Below the pieces are notes generated by a model, which did not search any database, was not told the DNA's origin, and saw only the letters and a list, made by a program, of their open reading frames with translations. A stretch of DNA of 64,000 nucleotides from CAWKCE01 sp032127035 (GTDB lineage: Bacteria > Actinomycetota > Actinomycetes > JAHEKZ01): positions 248,001 to 312,000 of the forward strand of contig CAWKCE010000004.1 in the NCBI GenBank assembly GCA_963848085.1. The letters are read 5' to 3'. Each line of letters begins with the position of its first letter. Positions within the stretch are counted from its first letter, which is position 1. Positions 43,437 through 51,597 of this stretch are shown piece by piece. A program made the translations under genes and the position numbers.

Positions 43437-45184
43437 GGCCGTCCTCCACCTTGCGTCGTCACCCGGCGGATGTCGGGTGCACCTGTCGCCGACTGTAGTC
43501 CGGCAGCGGACTTGACGGGACTGGCCCAGACGCCCTCCAGTCGCGCCAGCCGGACCCCGCCGGAGTCGAGCCACCGCAGGATGCACTCGGCCTCCTCTGC
43601 CGACGCCGCCGGCAGCCCGGCTGGCTTCGGCGCGACGGACTCTGCGGCGGCTGTCAGGCCGTCGACGAACGGCGCGATCGCGACGCCGCGGGCAGCGACG
43701 CCGGCTGCCGCCAACCGACCGTGACGCACCACGTGCATCTCCCATGACCCGTCGGTGGCCGGCCGGGCGGCCACGAGCTCGGGACACGCGGCGAGGGACC
43801 GCATCCGCTGCGCACGGGCGGAGACCCGCAGGAACGCGGTCAACCGGTCACGGTGGACGGCGGCGTCCTCGTAGCGCTGCTGGCGCACCAGCGGATCGAT
43901 GCGCCGCAAGGTTGCGGCAGCGACCGGCTCGGCGTCGGTGAGCATGGCCGCCGCGACGGCCTCGGCGTGGCGCCGGTACTCCTCGGGGGTCTCCCCGCCG
44001 TCGCAGGGCGAGCCGCAGCGTCCCATCTCGGCGAGGACACATGGAGAGCCGCCGCCACGCGCCGACAGCCGCTGGGTGCACCGACGCAGCGGAAAGGCCT
44101 CGTGCAGCGCCGCCATCACGTCGTCGGCGACGCGGCCGCCCCCCAGAGGCCCGAGGTAGGTGGCGCCGTCCTCGCGGACCTGACGCACCACCGACAACCG
44201 GGGGAACGCCTCCACCGTGAGCTTGAGGTACCGCGCCTTCTCCGGGAACCGGGAGCGGCGGTTGTAGCGGGGGCTGTGCTCCCCGATGAGTCGCAGCTCG
44301 CGCACCTCCGCCTCCAGGGCGGTGGCGCATCGGATCGGGACGACTGACTCCGCCAGCGCGACCATCTCCGCCATCCGGGTGCGCGACTCGGACGCGGTGA
44401 AGTACTGCTTGACCCGAGCTCGCAGGTCGACGGACTTCCCGACGTACAGCACGTGGTCCTGCGCGTCACGGAAGAGGTAGACACCCGGCCCGCGTGGGAT
44501 GTCGTCGGCCAGATGCCGCTTGCGCTGCTGGGCGGGGGACACCCGCGTCGAGAACGTTCCGACGTCCTCCAACGTGGTCACGCCGAAGCAGCCGAGACGC
44601 TCGAGCAGCCCGTGCAGGACGTCGACGGTGGCGCGCGCATCGTCCAGGGCGCGGTGTGTGGGGGTGACCGACGCTCGGAAGAGCCGGGCCAAGGTGGCGA
44701 GCTTGCAGTTGGGGGCTTCGTCGCGGGTGAGCGTCCGGCGCGCGACGCGCGCGGTGTCCACGACGTCGAACCGCGGCCATTCCAGGCCCATCGACTCGGT
44801 CGCGCTTCGGAGGAACCCGACGTCGAACGGGGCGTTGTGTGCGACCAGGACGCTCCCGCGGGCGAACGCCAGGAAGCTCGGCAGGACGGTCTCGATCTGG
44901 GGCGCCCCGGCAACCATCGAGTCGGTGATCCCGGTGAGGACGGCAATGAACGCCGGGATGGGCTCGCCCGGGTGCACCAGGGTCTGGAACTCGCCGAGGA
45001 CCTCGCCCCCGCGGACCTTGACCGCGCCGATCTCGGTGATGGCTGACGACACTGGGGAGCCCCCGGTGGTCTCGAGGTCGACGACGACGAACGTGACGTC
45101 AACCAGCGGGGTTCCGAGGTCGTCGAACGAGGCCTGGACGCCCAGCCCGCTCCGGGCGGGGGCGGGTGCAGCGGACGGACTCAT
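43433..45184 (-). CDS. DEDDh exonuclease fused to a UvrC-like GIY-YIG nuclease
   Basis: About 583 aa. Exonuclease domain (about 25-190): TFVVVDLETTGG (DxE), LVAHNAPFDVGFL and THRALDDARATVD (HxxxxD). GIY-YIG domain (about 225-310): GPGVYLFRDAQDHVLYVGKSVDLRARVKQYF. The rest resembles the UvrC middle region, with SPCVLAEMGRCGSPC and the UVR-like RYEDAAVHRDRLTAFL. Likely a DNA repair enzyme joining 3'-5' trimming and incision. ATG 45184 was chosen since TACCGT (45197-45192) lies 7 bp upstream; GTG 45202 would be untranscribed. Confidence 0.9.
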   Translation of the reverse strand: MSPSAAPAPARSGLGVQASFDDLGTPLVDVTFVVVDLETTGGSPVSSAITEIGAVKVRGGEVLGEFQTLVHPGEPIPAFIAVLTGITDSMVAGAPQIETVLPSFLAFARGSVLVAHNAPFDVGFLRSATESMGLEWPRFDVVDTARVARRTLTRDEAPNCKLATLARLFRASVTPTHRALDDARATVDVLHGLLERLGCFGVTTLEDVGTFSTRVSPAQQRKRHLADDIPRGPGVYLFRDAQDHVLYVGKSVDLRARVKQYFTASESRTRMAEMVALAESVVPIRCATALEAEVRELRLIGEHSPRYNRRSRFPEKARYLKLTVEAFPRLSVVRQVREDGATYLGPLGGGRVADDVMAALHEAFPLRRCTQRLSARGGGSPCVLAEMGRCGSPCDGGETPEEYRRHAEAVAAAMLTDAEPVAAATLRRIDPLVRQQRYEDAAVHRDRLTAFLRVSARAQRMRSLAACPELVAARPATDGSWEMHVVRHGRLAAAGVAARGVAIAPFVDGLTAAAESVAPKPAGLPAASAEEAECILRWLDSGGVRLARLEGVWASPVKSAAGLQSATGAPDIRRVTTQGGGRP

Positions 45185-45191
45185 ACCGGGG

Positions 45192-45197
45192 ACGGTA
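45192..45197 (-). promoter_or_regulatory. -10 element of the DEDDh/GIY-YIG gene (leaderless)
   Basis: TACCGT on the minus strand, then 7 bp, then ATG 45184. Confidence 0.5.
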
Positions 45198-45251
45198 GGC
45201 ACGACCTCTGACAGGCGGGTCGAGGCGCGCCGCTCGTGGCTCCGGCGTCGA

Positions 45252-45257
45252 TATCCT
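45252..45257 (+). promoter_or_regulatory. -10 element of the zinc-ribbon gene (leaderless)
   Basis: TATCCT, then 7 bp, then the GTG at 45265. Confidence 0.5.
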
Positions 45258-45264
45258 CGGTGAA

Positions 45265-45573
45265 GTGACCGACCCCTCGGCCGACGGCCGCCCTGCGGAC
45301 AGCGTGCCGGCTGCGGACGTCCCCGCCCGGGCGGGCGGGCACCCAGCCGTGGCCAGGCCGAGCGCCGGCAGCCGGTGGCGGTGCGCGCAGTGTGGCAACC
45401 TCACCCGCTTCGACGTGGTGCGTGCCAGCCGAGTGCACGAGTTCTGGCACTTCGACCTGGCGGGGGACCTGGCGGTGGACGAGGCCGAGGTGCTCGCTGA
45501 GGAGCTGACCGAGGTGTCCTGCCGGTGGTGCGGGTCGACGGCGGTCGAGGTGGTTGCCCGCCCGACCGGGTGA
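45265..45573 (+). CDS. Small zinc-ribbon-like protein
   Basis: 102 aa. Two CxxC knuckles, WRCAQCGNLTRFDVV and VSCRWCGSTAVEVV, about 45 residues apart, suggest a zinc ribbon. The first 35 residues are a flexible Pro/Ala-rich lead. Conserved in actinobacteria; function unknown. Divergent from the DEDDh nuclease. Confidence 0.78.
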   Translation: MTDPSADGRPADSVPAADVPARAGGHPAVARPSAGSRWRCAQCGNLTRFDVVRASRVHEFWHFDLAGDLAVDEAEVLAEELTEVSCRWCGSTAVEVVARPTG

Positions 45574-45683
45574 CCCGCAGCGGGAGGGCGGACGGCGTCT
45601 CGCCGCGGTCTTGTCGGACCCCCCTCCTAGCGTGCGGGGTGAGCGCACAGCCGTGCCGCGTGACCCTCGGGAAGGAACCTGAC

Positions 45684-45902
45684 GTGATCGTCGACTGCGA
45701 CACCTGCACCGTGCGTGGCCCCGCGTGCGGGGACTGCGTCGTGACCTTTCTGCTCGGCCCGCCGGGGGCCCTGGACGCCGACGAGCAGCGGGCCCTCGGG
45801 GTGCTGGCCGAGTCCGGCTTGGTGCCTCCGCTACGTCTGGTGCCCGTGGAGTCACAACGTGTGACCAACGACACGACAGCTGCCCAGGGGGAGGCAGTTT
45901 GA
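45684..45902 (+). CDS. Small cysteine-rich protein
   Basis: 72 aa from a GTG with GAAGGAAC upstream. The N-terminus is IVDCDTCTVRGPACGDCVVTFLL, with four cysteines (CxxC, then CxxC) that may bind a metal; the rest is a short helical part, ALDADEQRALGVLAESGLVP. Often found upstream of NlpC/P60 genes in actinobacteria as far as I recall. Function unknown. Confidence 0.75.
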   Translation: MIVDCDTCTVRGPACGDCVVTFLLGPPGALDADEQRALGVLAESGLVPPLRLVPVESQRVTNDTTAAQGEAV

Positions 45903-45974
45903 GTTGTGTCCCATTCGTTACTAGGGTGCGTCCGGGTCTGTGGAGTCCGACTGCTCACCGAGTGGTCACGCAGA

Positions 45975-46112
45975 CCCCCGCCAAATCCTGCGTCGCACTG
46001 GCGCGGGAGCCGGGGACCCACATCCCCATGGGGCGAATCGGTGTCGGCCACGTGTGCGGCACCGTAGGGCGTTCCCCGCCCGAGCCCGTCAGCTCACCCG
46101 GTAGGCGGCCGA
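45975..46112 (+). promoter_or_regulatory. c-di-AMP riboswitch (ydaO/yuaA type)
   Basis: Conserved blocks in order: CCGGGGACCCA, a short hairpin, GGGGCGAATCGG, a variable arm, GTAGGGCGTTCCCCGCCCGA, then GCCCGTCAGCTCACCCGGTA and GGCGG. This is the well-known aptamer found ahead of rpf and NlpC/P60 cell-wall hydrolase genes in actinobacteria, which shuts off expression when c-di-AMP rises. It ends about 20 bp before the GTG of the hydrolase, whose GAGAAGGAGAG ribosome binding site follows at once. Confidence 0.93.
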
Positions 46113-46133
46113 GGGAGAAGGAGAGCCGCCTAC

Positions 46134-47180
46134 GTGGCGACCCGCCGAGTCTTGTCCGTGCGCCGTGCGGCCGCGGTTCTCACTGTCACTCTCGTCAGCC
46201 TGGCGTTCCTGCCCAGCATCGGTCACGCCGATCCGAAGCTGAGCATCTCCGAGGTCCAGGCCCGGGTCGACCACCTGTACGAGGCGGCCGAGGCAGCCAC
46301 CGAGCAGGCCCACGAGGCCCGCATCGAGGTGCAGGCCACGCGCGACCACCTCGCCCGCGTCCAGACGCGGCTGTCCGACCAGAAGGCCGAGCTGGCTGCT
46401 CTGGACCAGGCCATGGCCGACTACGCAATCACGGTGTACACCAGCGGCGGGATCGACCCCACGCTCCAGGTCATGCTGTCGGCCAACCCCGAGGACGTCC
46501 TCGCCCGGTCGCGCTCGCTCGACCAGGTGAGCCGCATCCAGGACGCCGCACTTCGCGACGCTGAGGTCGCGCGCGTCGCCATGGCCCAGACCCAGGCCGA
46601 GGTCGACCAGGACCTGGCTCGGCTCACCGAACAGCTCGCCAAGCTCGCCGACAGTCGCCAGGAGGCGAACGCGCGGCTGGCCGAGGCCAAGAAGCTGTTG
46701 TCCAGCCTCAAGGCCGAAGAGCGAGCCCGCCTGGCCGCGCTGCAGGACCAGCGCGCGGCCGCCTCAGCCCAGGCGTCGCGGGATGCGGTGCGCAGCATCC
46801 CCACGACCAGCGGTTCGTCCAGCGGCCGGGGCGGGTCGGCGGTCAGCTATGCGCTGGCCCAGGTCGGCAAGCCGTACGTGTTCGGTGCCGCAGGGCCGTA
46901 CTCGTTCGACTGCTCCGGGCTGACGATGTCCGCGTGGGCCCAGGCCGGCGTCTATCTGCCGCACTCCGCGAGCGCGCAGTACTCGGCCACCGCTCGGGTC
47001 TCCTCGTCCAGTCTGCAGCCGGGCGACCTGGTCTTCTTCTACAGCGACATTCACCACGTCGGCATCTACGTGGGAGGCGGGACCTTCGTCCACGCCGCCA
47101 ACCCCGGCGACGGCGTGGTCGCCGACCAGCTGTTCAGCAGCTACTGGATGTCGGTGTTCATGGGCGGCGGTCGGGTCTGA
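46134..47180 (+). CDS. NlpC/P60 peptidoglycan endopeptidase (RipA-like)
   Basis: 348 aa. Signal peptide (VLTVTLVSLAFLPSIGHA), a long coiled coil (about 40-215) rich in Ala/Glu/Gln, a short Ser/Gly linker, and an NlpC/P60 domain (about 235-348). Catalytic Cys in SFDCSGLTMSAW, His in HHVGIYVGGGTFVHAAN. Cleaves the D-Glu to meso-DAP bond in wall peptides, with the coiled coil probably keeping it inactive until separation at the septum. The GTG start is just after the c-di-AMP riboswitch. Confidence 0.94.
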   Translation: MATRRVLSVRRAAAVLTVTLVSLAFLPSIGHADPKLSISEVQARVDHLYEAAEAATEQAHEARIEVQATRDHLARVQTRLSDQKAELAALDQAMADYAITVYTSGGIDPTLQVMLSANPEDVLARSRSLDQVSRIQDAALRDAEVARVAMAQTQAEVDQDLARLTEQLAKLADSRQEANARLAEAKKLLSSLKAEERARLAALQDQRAAASAQASRDAVRSIPTTSGSSSGRGGSAVSYALAQVGKPYVFGAAGPYSFDCSGLTMSAWAQAGVYLPHSASAQYSATARVSSSSLQPGDLVFFYSDIHHVGIYVGGGTFVHAANPGDGVVADQLFSSYWMSVFMGGGRV

Positions 47181-47226
47181 TCCCCGAGCTCGGCGCGGGC
47201 GGTCCGATCGGGCCGTCTGGGGCACC

Positions 47227-47232
47227 TACGAT
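47227..47232 (+). promoter_or_regulatory. -10 element of the gene at 47239 (leaderless)
   Basis: TACGAT, then 6 bp, then GTG. Confidence 0.5.
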
Positions 47233-47238
47233 CGACCA

Positions 47239-48528
47239 GTGAGCGACCAGTCCCGACCATCCAGGACGGTTCTGCTCACGTTGGGGTGGGTCGCCGCCTC
47301 GCTGGCGCTGGTCGTCACCGCTGGGCTCGTCTGGTCGTCTGCGCGCGCCACCCAACCGGACGCTTCGTCGACCGGGTGGTTCAGCCAGGCGAGCGCTGAC
47401 GTGTCGCACCGGTTCGCCGCCGAGCTCACGAAGGTCCAGCTCCAGCAGCTGCTGCGCGAGCGGACCCGCGGAGTCCGTGCCTCGAGTCCGGGCCCTTTCC
47501 TCGCCGGCGTCGCGCCCGAAGCGCGCGCCGACCAACGAACCGACTTCGCCCGGCTGGACCCGGTGCCGTTCCGCGCCTACCGCCTCGACCTGTCGGAGTC
47601 GCTCCGGCTGTCGCCAGACATGCTGAGCAGCGGTGCCGTCGTCGTCCCGGTGAAGGTCTCGCTCCGGCTGCCCTTCGACCCGGCGGTGGCGCGGGACACC
47701 GCGGACGCGTCCTTCCGGCTGGTCAAGGGAAGGTGGCGCCTGGTGGATGTCGCGCCCCGTCACCCGGAGATCTGGGACCTCGACGCCGTGGCCGTGGCCC
47801 GTGGGGCCCGGAGCCTGGTCCTGAGCGACCCGGCAGTGATGTCGGCGGGCGTGCTCGCGGGGGAGGTTGATGTCGCGGTCCGAGCGGTCCAGGCCGTGTG
47901 GCCAGGTGACTGGTCGAGGCGGGTGGTGGTCGTCCTTCCGTCGTCGGGAGCCGACCTTGAGACGCTGGTCGGCGTGCCGGGCAGCGGGGGAGTGGCCGCC
48001 ATCACCTCCAGCCGGGACACCAGCGGCCCGGCCGCGGTGCGGGTGCAGCTCAACCCGCAGGTCTTCCCGGGGCTGGTCCCGCTGGCGCGCCAGATCCTCA
48101 TCCGCCACGAGATCACCCACGCCGCGCAGTACGCAGCATCCACCAGGGGAGTCCCCGCCTGGCTGGCTGAGGGCACCGCCGAGTACATCGGCTATCTGGG
48201 GTCGGGGGTTCCGGACGAAGTCGTGGCGTCGTCGGTTCTGGCCGACGTGCGCAGCGGTGAGGTTCCGCGGCGGTTGCCGACCGAGAAGGACTTCGAGCTC
48301 AGTGGTGGATCCGGGGACCGCCGACAGGCGTACGAGGTGTCGTGGGCCGCGTGCCGCATGATCGTGGACCGGTATGGAAGGCCGGCCCTGTTCGCGTTGT
48401 ACGACGCCGTTCGCGACCTTCCGCAGAGTGAGTCCGGGCGGCAGGCCACGGCAGTCCGACAGGTCCTGGGTGTGTCGCCAGGTGAGTTCACCGCCCAGTG
48501 GCAGGCGTGGCTGCGGAGCCTGGCGTGA
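47239..48528 (+). CDS. Membrane-anchored gluzincin-like zinc metalloprotease
   Basis: 429 aa. One N-terminal TM/signal anchor (LLTLGWVAASLALVVTAGLVW). The rest is extracytoplasmic. The zinc site is RHEITHAAQYAAS (HExxH) with a downstream Glu in WLAEGTAEYIGY, an arrangement like peptidase MA/M1-like families. The N-terminal half (FLAGVAPEARADQRTDF, VPVKVSLRLPF) resembles no family I can name. It overlaps the M48 gene by GTGA, so the two proteases are made together. Confidence 0.8.
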   Translation: MSDQSRPSRTVLLTLGWVAASLALVVTAGLVWSSARATQPDASSTGWFSQASADVSHRFAAELTKVQLQQLLRERTRGVRASSPGPFLAGVAPEARADQRTDFARLDPVPFRAYRLDLSESLRLSPDMLSSGAVVVPVKVSLRLPFDPAVARDTADASFRLVKGRWRLVDVAPRHPEIWDLDAVAVARGARSLVLSDPAVMSAGVLAGEVDVAVRAVQAVWPGDWSRRVVVVLPSSGADLETLVGVPGSGGVAAITSSRDTSGPAAVRVQLNPQVFPGLVPLARQILIRHEITHAAQYAASTRGVPAWLAEGTAEYIGYLGSGVPDEVVASSVLADVRSGEVPRRLPTEKDFELSGGSGDRRQAYEVSWAACRMIVDRYGRPALFALYDAVRDLPQSESGRQATAVRQVLGVSPGEFTAQWQAWLRSLA

Positions 48529-49826
48529 GCACGCGCATGGTTGCCACGGCCACGCTGGCGGTCCTCCTGGTGGCGCTGGTCCTGGCCCTGCTCGCGTTCG
48601 CGCCGGGGTCGGACGAGACAACGGCGGATGCGGGGCGTCAGGTTGCGGCGGATGCCTCGGTGGACTTCACCTCCGCGCAGATCGCCACCGGGGACGACCT
48701 GTCGAGCCGGACGCGGGTTCCGTCGCTGATCTCCCTGGCCGTAAGCGTTGCGGTCGCCTTGGCGCTCGGGCTCACACCTCTCGGCGCGCGCATTGCGGAA
48801 GCCGTGGCTCGACCGCTCGGCGGCGGCTGGGCGTGGCAGGTGCTTCTCGGCGGTCTGGTCGTGCTGACCGTGGTCCGGATCGCGACGCTGCCGTTCGCGG
48901 CGTGGGTCGAGACGATCCGCCGCGACGCGGGCTTGTCGACGCGGTCGTGGGGATCCTGGGCAGTCGACGTGCTCAAGGGGTTCGGGATCAACACCGGGAT
49001 GCTGCTGGTCGTGCTGCTGGTCCTGGTGGCGCTCGCCCGGGCACTGCCACAGTGGTGGTGGGTACCCGCGGCGGCCGGAGCCGCGGTTCTGGTAGTCGTG
49101 GTCTCCTTCCTCTACCCCCTGGTGTTCGAGCCGGTGTTCAACCGGTTCGAGTCGATGCCGGACGGCCCGCTTCGTACCTCCTTGCTCCAGCTGGCTGAGC
49201 AGGACGGCGTCCCGGTCGAGGACGTCCTGGTCGCCGACGCCAGCCGCCGTACCAGCACGCTCAACGCCTACGTGTCCGGATTCGGCGCGAGCCGCCGGAT
49301 CGTGGTGTACGACACGCTCATCGACCAGGCGCCGGCGGCGGAGGTGCGGCTCGTGGTCGCCCATGAGCTAGGGCATGCCGCCGAGAATGACGTGCTGAAG
49401 GGCACCTTGGTCGGGGCGTTGGGGGCCGCCGTCGCAGTCGTCGCGCTGTTCCTGGCGCTGGGGTGGCAACCGCTTCTCCACCGGGCGGCCGTCTCCGGAA
49501 TGGGGGACGGCCGAGTGGTAGCCCTGGTCGTGGCGCTGATCACCGTCACCTCGCTGCTGACCGCGCCGGTGCAGTCGTGGGCCAGCCGCCGGATCGAGGC
49601 ACGTGCGGACCAGCATGCGCTGAACCTGACGCGCGACCCGCTCACGTTCGCGCAGATGCAGCGACGCTTTGCGCTGACGTCCCAGGCTGACGTCACCCCG
49701 AACCCGGTGCTGTTCTGGTGGTTCGGCTCTCACCCGAGTGCTCCGCAGCGGTTGGCGGCCGCCCGCTCCTGGGCGCTGGCCAACGACGTTGCCGAACCCC
49801 CACCCCTGGCCGGGGATGCGCCGTGA
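48525..49826 (+). CDS. M48 (Ste24/HtpX-like) membrane zinc metallopeptidase
   Basis: About 433 aa. CAAX-prenyl protease 1 type with multiple TM segments. The zinc site is VVAHELGHAAENDV (HExxH), with the third ligand Glu in RRIEARADQHAL. N-terminal half: SAQIATGDDLSSRTR and VLTVVRIATLPFAAWVETIRR, then TM helices. Likely role in membrane protein quality control. The GTG 48525 overlaps the upstream protease, and the stop overlaps pimB'. Confidence 0.92.
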   Translation: MSTRMVATATLAVLLVALVLALLAFAPGSDETTADAGRQVAADASVDFTSAQIATGDDLSSRTRVPSLISLAVSVAVALALGLTPLGARIAEAVARPLGGGWAWQVLLGGLVVLTVVRIATLPFAAWVETIRRDAGLSTRSWGSWAVDVLKGFGINTGMLLVVLLVLVALARALPQWWWVPAAAGAAVLVVVVSFLYPLVFEPVFNRFESMPDGPLRTSLLQLAEQDGVPVEDVLVADASRRTSTLNAYVSGFGASRRIVVYDTLIDQAPAAEVRLVVAHELGHAAENDVLKGTLVGALGAAVAVVALFLALGWQPLLHRAAVSGMGDGRVVALVVALITVTSLLTAPVQSWASRRIEARADQHALNLTRDPLTFAQMQRRFALTSQADVTPNPVLFWWFGSHPSAPQRLAAARSWALANDVAEPPPLAGDAP

Positions 49827-50953
49827 CGCGGGTGCTCGTCGTCACCAACGACTTCCCGCCGCGGCCGGGTGGGATCCAGACGTTCGTCCACGAGCTGGTC
49901 CGACGCATGCCGCCGGAGGACGTGGTCGTCTACACGTCGCTGTGGAAAGGCTGGGAGGCGTTCGACCGAGCCCAGCCTTTCGATGTTGTGCGCGAGGACA
50001 CCAAGGTCCTGCTGCCGACGCCGCGGGTCCGGCGACGGGCGGAGCAGATTCTCCGGACCAGAGGATGCGACGCGGTGCTGTTCGGTGCGGCCGCGCCGCT
50101 CGGGCTGCTCGGCCCCGCTCTGCGGGAGGCCGGTGCCACACGCCTCGTCGCACTGACGCATGGCCACGAAGCAGGCTGGGCGCAGCTTCCGGGCGCGCGT
50201 CAGGTGCTGCGGCGGATAGGTGACGGTGTCGACACCGTGACCTATCTGGGGGAGTACACCCGGGGACGCATCGCATCGGCACTGTCCGATGAGGCTGCAG
50301 GTCGCATGGTCCGCCTGACGCCTGGTGTCGACGCCGAGGTGTTTCGGCCTGACCCTGAGGGCAGACGTCTGGTTCGCGATCGCCACGGGCTGGCGGACCG
50401 CCCGGTCGTGGTGTGTGTGTCCCGCCTGATGCCTCGGAAGGGTCAGGACACGCTGATCGAGGCACTGCCGCAGATCCGGCGGAGGCTGCCCCGGGCCGCG
50501 CTGCTGTTGGTGGGGGGAGGTCCTTACCGCTCGCATCTGGAGCGCCTGGCCAGGAAGGTCGCCGTGTCGGAGCACGTGGTCTTCACCGGTTCGGTGCCGT
50601 TCGAGGAGCTGCCGGCGCACTATGCCGCCGGCGACGTGTTTGCGATGCCCTGTCGTACCCGCCGCGGCGGCCTGGATGTGGAGGGGCTGGGAATCGTCTA
50701 CTTGGAGGCATCGGCGACTGGTCTGCCCGTCGTGGCCGGAGACTCCGGAGGGGCGCCCGATGCGGTGCTGGGCGGGGAGACGGGCTACGTCGTCCCGGGA
50801 GGCGATACCGAGGCGGTGGCGGGAACGGTCAGTGGCGCACTGGCCTCACCGAAGGGGACCGACGCGATGGGTGCTCGTGGTCGCGACTGGGTGGCGCATC
50901 AGTGGTCCTGGGAGCAGCAGTCGCGGCGGTTGGCGGGTCTGCTGGACGGTTAG
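49823..50953 (+). CDS. pimB: GT4 mannosyltransferase, PimB' type
   Basis: About 376 aa GT-B glycosyltransferase family 4. N-terminal VLVVTNDFPPRPGGIQTFVHEL; sugar-nucleotide side VVCVSRLMPRKGQDTLIEALP and the E7E-like DVEGLGIVYLEASATGLPVVAGDSGGAP. The sequence matches phosphatidylinositol monomannoside mannosyltransferase PimB', which uses GDP-mannose on the inner membrane face. M. tuberculosis has pimB' at the same map position. The GTG overlaps the M48 stop as GTGA. Confidence 0.88.
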   Translation: MTRVLVVTNDFPPRPGGIQTFVHELVRRMPPEDVVVYTSLWKGWEAFDRAQPFDVVREDTKVLLPTPRVRRRAEQILRTRGCDAVLFGAAAPLGLLGPALREAGATRLVALTHGHEAGWAQLPGARQVLRRIGDGVDTVTYLGEYTRGRIASALSDEAAGRMVRLTPGVDAEVFRPDPEGRRLVRDRHGLADRPVVVCVSRLMPRKGQDTLIEALPQIRRRLPRAALLLVGGGPYRSHLERLARKVAVSEHVVFTGSVPFEELPAHYAAGDVFAMPCRTRRGGLDVEGLGIVYLEASATGLPVVAGDSGGAPDAVLGGETGYVVPGGDTEAVAGTVSGALASPKGTDAMGARGRDWVAHQWSWEQQSRRLAGLLDG

Positions 50954-51153
50954 TCAGGCGCAGGGGGTGCCCGAGATCTCGGCGGAGATCTCGTCGCAGG
51001 TGTCTGAGAACAGACCGTTGCACCGAGACGCCAAGGGTGACACACGATCAGAGTGACTGCAGCTGCGATGGCGACCAAGATCAGCCCGTACTCGACAGCC
51101 GAAGCGCCCTCATCCGTCTGTCGTCCTGGTCGGTCTGCGTCGCGTGACTCCAT
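50950..51153 (-). pseudogene. Flp-type pilin paralogue broken by two +1 frameshifts
   Basis: The ORF gives 67 residues, with a normal pilin start EGASAVEYGLILVAIAAAVTLIV (compare the intact pilin next door), then a nonsense tail. Skipping one base at about 51042 and one at about 51020 restores VTLGVSV and NGLFSDTCDEISAEISGTPCA, a typical Flp C-terminus, with a stop at 50956-50954. So it is either a decayed pilin or two sequence errors. It lies downstream of the terminator at 51183-51220 and so needs its own promoter; the 3' end meets pimB'. Confidence 0.65.
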
Positions 51154-51182
51154 GTGCCCGTCCCCACTCAGTCAAGAAATGG

Positions 51183-51220
51183 CGCGGGTGGCGGACGATC
51201 TCGACCGTCCGCCACCCGCG
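51183..51220 (-). terminator. Strong intrinsic terminator after the flp pilin gene
   Basis: A perfect 14-bp stem (51183-51196 with 51207-51220), 10-nt loop, followed on the minus strand by the T-rich ATTTCTT. It ends 13 bp after the flp stop, which suits a highly expressed pilin. Confidence 0.85.
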
Positions 51221-51232
51221 ATGTACCTGAGT

Positions 51233-51430
51233 TCAGTCGGTCAGCAGCCGCGCCCCGCTCTCGATGCAGTCGTTCGTGGTGGTGAACGCGTCGTTGACGT
51301 TGCCGCCGATCGCGAAGACGATCGCGACAATCACCGCGGCGATGGCGGCGACCAGCAGGCCGTACTCGACGGCCGAGGCGCCCTCGTCCCGCCGCATCGT
51401 GGTGAGCAGTGCGCGCGTGTAGTCGATCAT
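51233..51430 (-). CDS. flp: Flp family type IVb pilin
   Basis: 65 aa. Short leader (MIDYTRALLTTMRRDEG) cut before the pilin helix ASAVEYGLLVAAIAAVIVAIV, with the conserved Glu5-Tyr6 pair of type IV pilins. The cleavage after Gly requires a TadV/CpaA prepilin peptidase that is not in the window. ATG has a GGAGGAGAATC ribosome binding site. It is the major subunit of the Tad pilus whose assembly genes lie at 54995-62501. Confidence 0.93.
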   Translation of the reverse strand: MIDYTRALLTTMRRDEGASAVEYGLLVAAIAAVIVAIVFAIGGNVNDAFTTTNDCIESGARLLTD

Positions 51431-51597
51431 GTGATTCTCCTCCGTGGCCCGATGATTCGGAACTCCACCGGGCCCCCCATGTCGGACCCCGGTGACAACA
51501 ATGCTGAGGGTGCCCGGCCCTGAGCACCATCGGACGGTGGTTCGGTCAATCCCGGCTGTTCGGACGACCCCAAACGGCTGAACGGGCGGTAACGCGG

